Below, one piece after another: positions 63,224-64,000 of a DNA stretch of 64,000 nucleotides. The stretch lies in contig KE159796.1 of assembly GCA_000403475.2 (NCBI GenBank), forward strand, positions 251,570 through 315,569. Direction: 5' to 3'. Each line of letters begins with the position of its first letter. The stretch's first letter is position 1. The translations under genes were made by a program, and so were the position numbers. Under the pieces are notes generated by a model. It did not search any database. It was given only the letters and a program-made list of their open reading frames with translations, and was not told the origin of the DNA. The stretch comes from Lachnospiraceae bacterium MD308. Lineage in GTDB: Bacteria; Bacillota; Clostridia; Lachnospirales; Lachnospiraceae.

Positions 63224-64000
63224 ATGTATGAGCTTACCATGAATTTAAGGGCGGAATCTAAGATTCCGCTCTATGAGCAGATATATGCTTTTATAAAAGA
63301 GGATATACAGAGCGGAAGAATCGTGTGCGGAGAAAAACTGCCGTCCACGCGGGCATTGGCGAAGCATCTGGAAGTAAGCCGAAGCACCGCAGCGCTTGCC
63401 TATGAGCAGCTTTTGTCGGAAGGGTTTATCGAATCAGAGCCATGCAGAGGTTTTTTTGTGGCGCAGATGGAGGAGCTATATCATTTCAGACCTATGCAGG
63501 CAAGGGAAGAAGAGAAGATTGTATGTGAAAAGTACAAGTATGACTTTACGCCCAACGGTGTAGATTTAAACAGCTTCCCCTACAATGCGTGGCGGAAGAT
63601 TTCTAAGGATATTTTGATGGATGACAGGACAGAGCTTTTTCGCTCCGGGGACTCTCAGGGAGAATACGGGTTTCGGAGCACTGTCTGCAATTATCTATAT
63701 CAGGCCAGAGGGGTGAACTGTACGTCCGGGCAGATTATTATCGGTGCCGGGATTGATTATTTATTTATGCTTCTTTCTATGATTCTTGGGAGGAACCATA
63801 AAATAGCTTTTGAAGATCCCACCTATAAGCAGGCGTACCGTCTGGCACAAAGTCTCTCTTATGAGACAGTTCCGGTATCTATGGATAAAAGCGGCATGGA
63901 GGTTGAGAAGCTTTCCGGGACAGATGCGGATATCGCTTACGTGACCCCTTCCCATCAGTATCCCACCGGAATTGTCATGCCTATGAAGCGGCGGCTTGAG
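63224..64000 (+). CDS. MocR/PdxR-type GntR-aminotransferase regulator (partial, runs off right edge)
   Basis: From ATG 63224 (GGAG 5 bases upstream) the frame stays open to the window end, 259 residues. The N-terminus is a GntR winged helix (IPLYEQIYAFIKEDIQSGRI; LPSTRALAKHLEVSRSTAALAYEQL). It is followed by the start of a class I aminotransferase-like domain (SQGEYGFRSTVCNYL, AFEDPTYKQAY, YVTPSHQYPTG). This is the MocR family, often PdxR regulators of vitamin B6 genes, and the target is unknown here. The PLP lysine lies beyond the edge. Confidence 0.88.
   Translation, partial: MYELTMNLRAESKIPLYEQIYAFIKEDIQSGRIVCGEKLPSTRALAKHLEVSRSTAALAYEQLLSEGFIESEPCRGFFVAQMEELYHFRPMQAREEEKIVCEKYKYDFTPNGVDLNSFPYNAWRKISKDILMDDRTELFRSGDSQGEYGFRSTVCNYLYQARGVNCTSGQIIIGAGIDYLFMLLSMILGRNHKIAFEDPTYKQAYRLAQSLSYETVPVSMDKSGMEVEKLSGTDADIAYVTPSHQYPTGIVMPMKRRLE

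Overview
The window is chromosomal DNA from a Gram-positive, anaerobic, spore-forming Clostridia-type bacterium, most likely a gut Lachnospiraceae (Clostridium cluster XIVa). The evidence is the sporulation sigma factor gene sigH in the cysE-cysS-mrnC-rlmB-sigH order, a SpoVB-like flippase, the iscR-iscS-iscU-mnmA order, a cysteine T-box leader, NADP-type glutamate dehydrogenase, a one-piece PurL and strong AGGAGG ribosome-binding sites throughout. Species cannot be named from the sequence alone.

Layout. 1-5.5 kb: a SpoVB/MurJ-like flippase (cut by the left edge), then an iron-sulfur/tRNA-thiolation operon (Rrf2/IscR regulator, cysteine desulfurase, IscU scaffold, MnmA) and a PHP phosphatase. 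5.6-7.3 kb: a secreted RCC1-repeat protein with a BspA-like repeat tail. 7.5-13.1 kb: lower glycolysis (gap, pgk, tpiA, an esterase, gpmI). 13.2-19.8 kb: a Bce-type antimicrobial-peptide sensing/detoxification module (response regulator, short histidine kinase, ABC ATPase, FtsX-type permease) with a chemoreceptor gene in its middle. 19.8-28.4 kb: a self-contained sigma-54 island: rpoN, a PAS/AAA+/Fis activator, an NCS1 permease plus CodA-type deaminase on one strand, and an M20 carbamoylase plus hydantoinase on the other. Both catabolic arms have -24/-12 promoters, and one has a twin-dyad enhancer. 28.6-33.5 kb: an AT-rich type III restriction-modification pair, followed directly by a 5'-truncated potassium channel gene. 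33.6-44.5 kb: HAD phosphatase, 4-hydroxybutyrate dehydrogenase, an Rpn-type nuclease, YgjP metalloprotease-like protein, DUF1461 membrane protein, PurL and glutamate dehydrogenase. 44.6-47.9 kb: tRNA-Val and tRNA-Met, a small membrane protein, IspF, an Eis-like acetyltransferase and an Ldh_2-type dehydrogenase. 48-53 kb: a VanRS-like two-component system and a FapA-type protein. 52.9-57.3 kb: the cysteine T-box operon through sigH, then tRNA-Thr. 57.3-64 kb: MATE efflux, a sodium symporter, a ThrE-type exporter, GlnS and a MocR/PdxR-type regulator (cut by the right edge).

The most interesting unit is the sigma-54 island. The transporter, cyclic-amidine deaminase, cyclic-ureide hydrolase and carbamoyl hydrolase together form a plausible route that opens a small nitrogen ring (creatinine, hydantoin or pyrimidine) and releases ammonia. 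The dedicated sigma factor gene lies next to its own targets. The substrate is not determined by sequence. No rRNA, CRISPR array, prophage or insertion sequence was seen.
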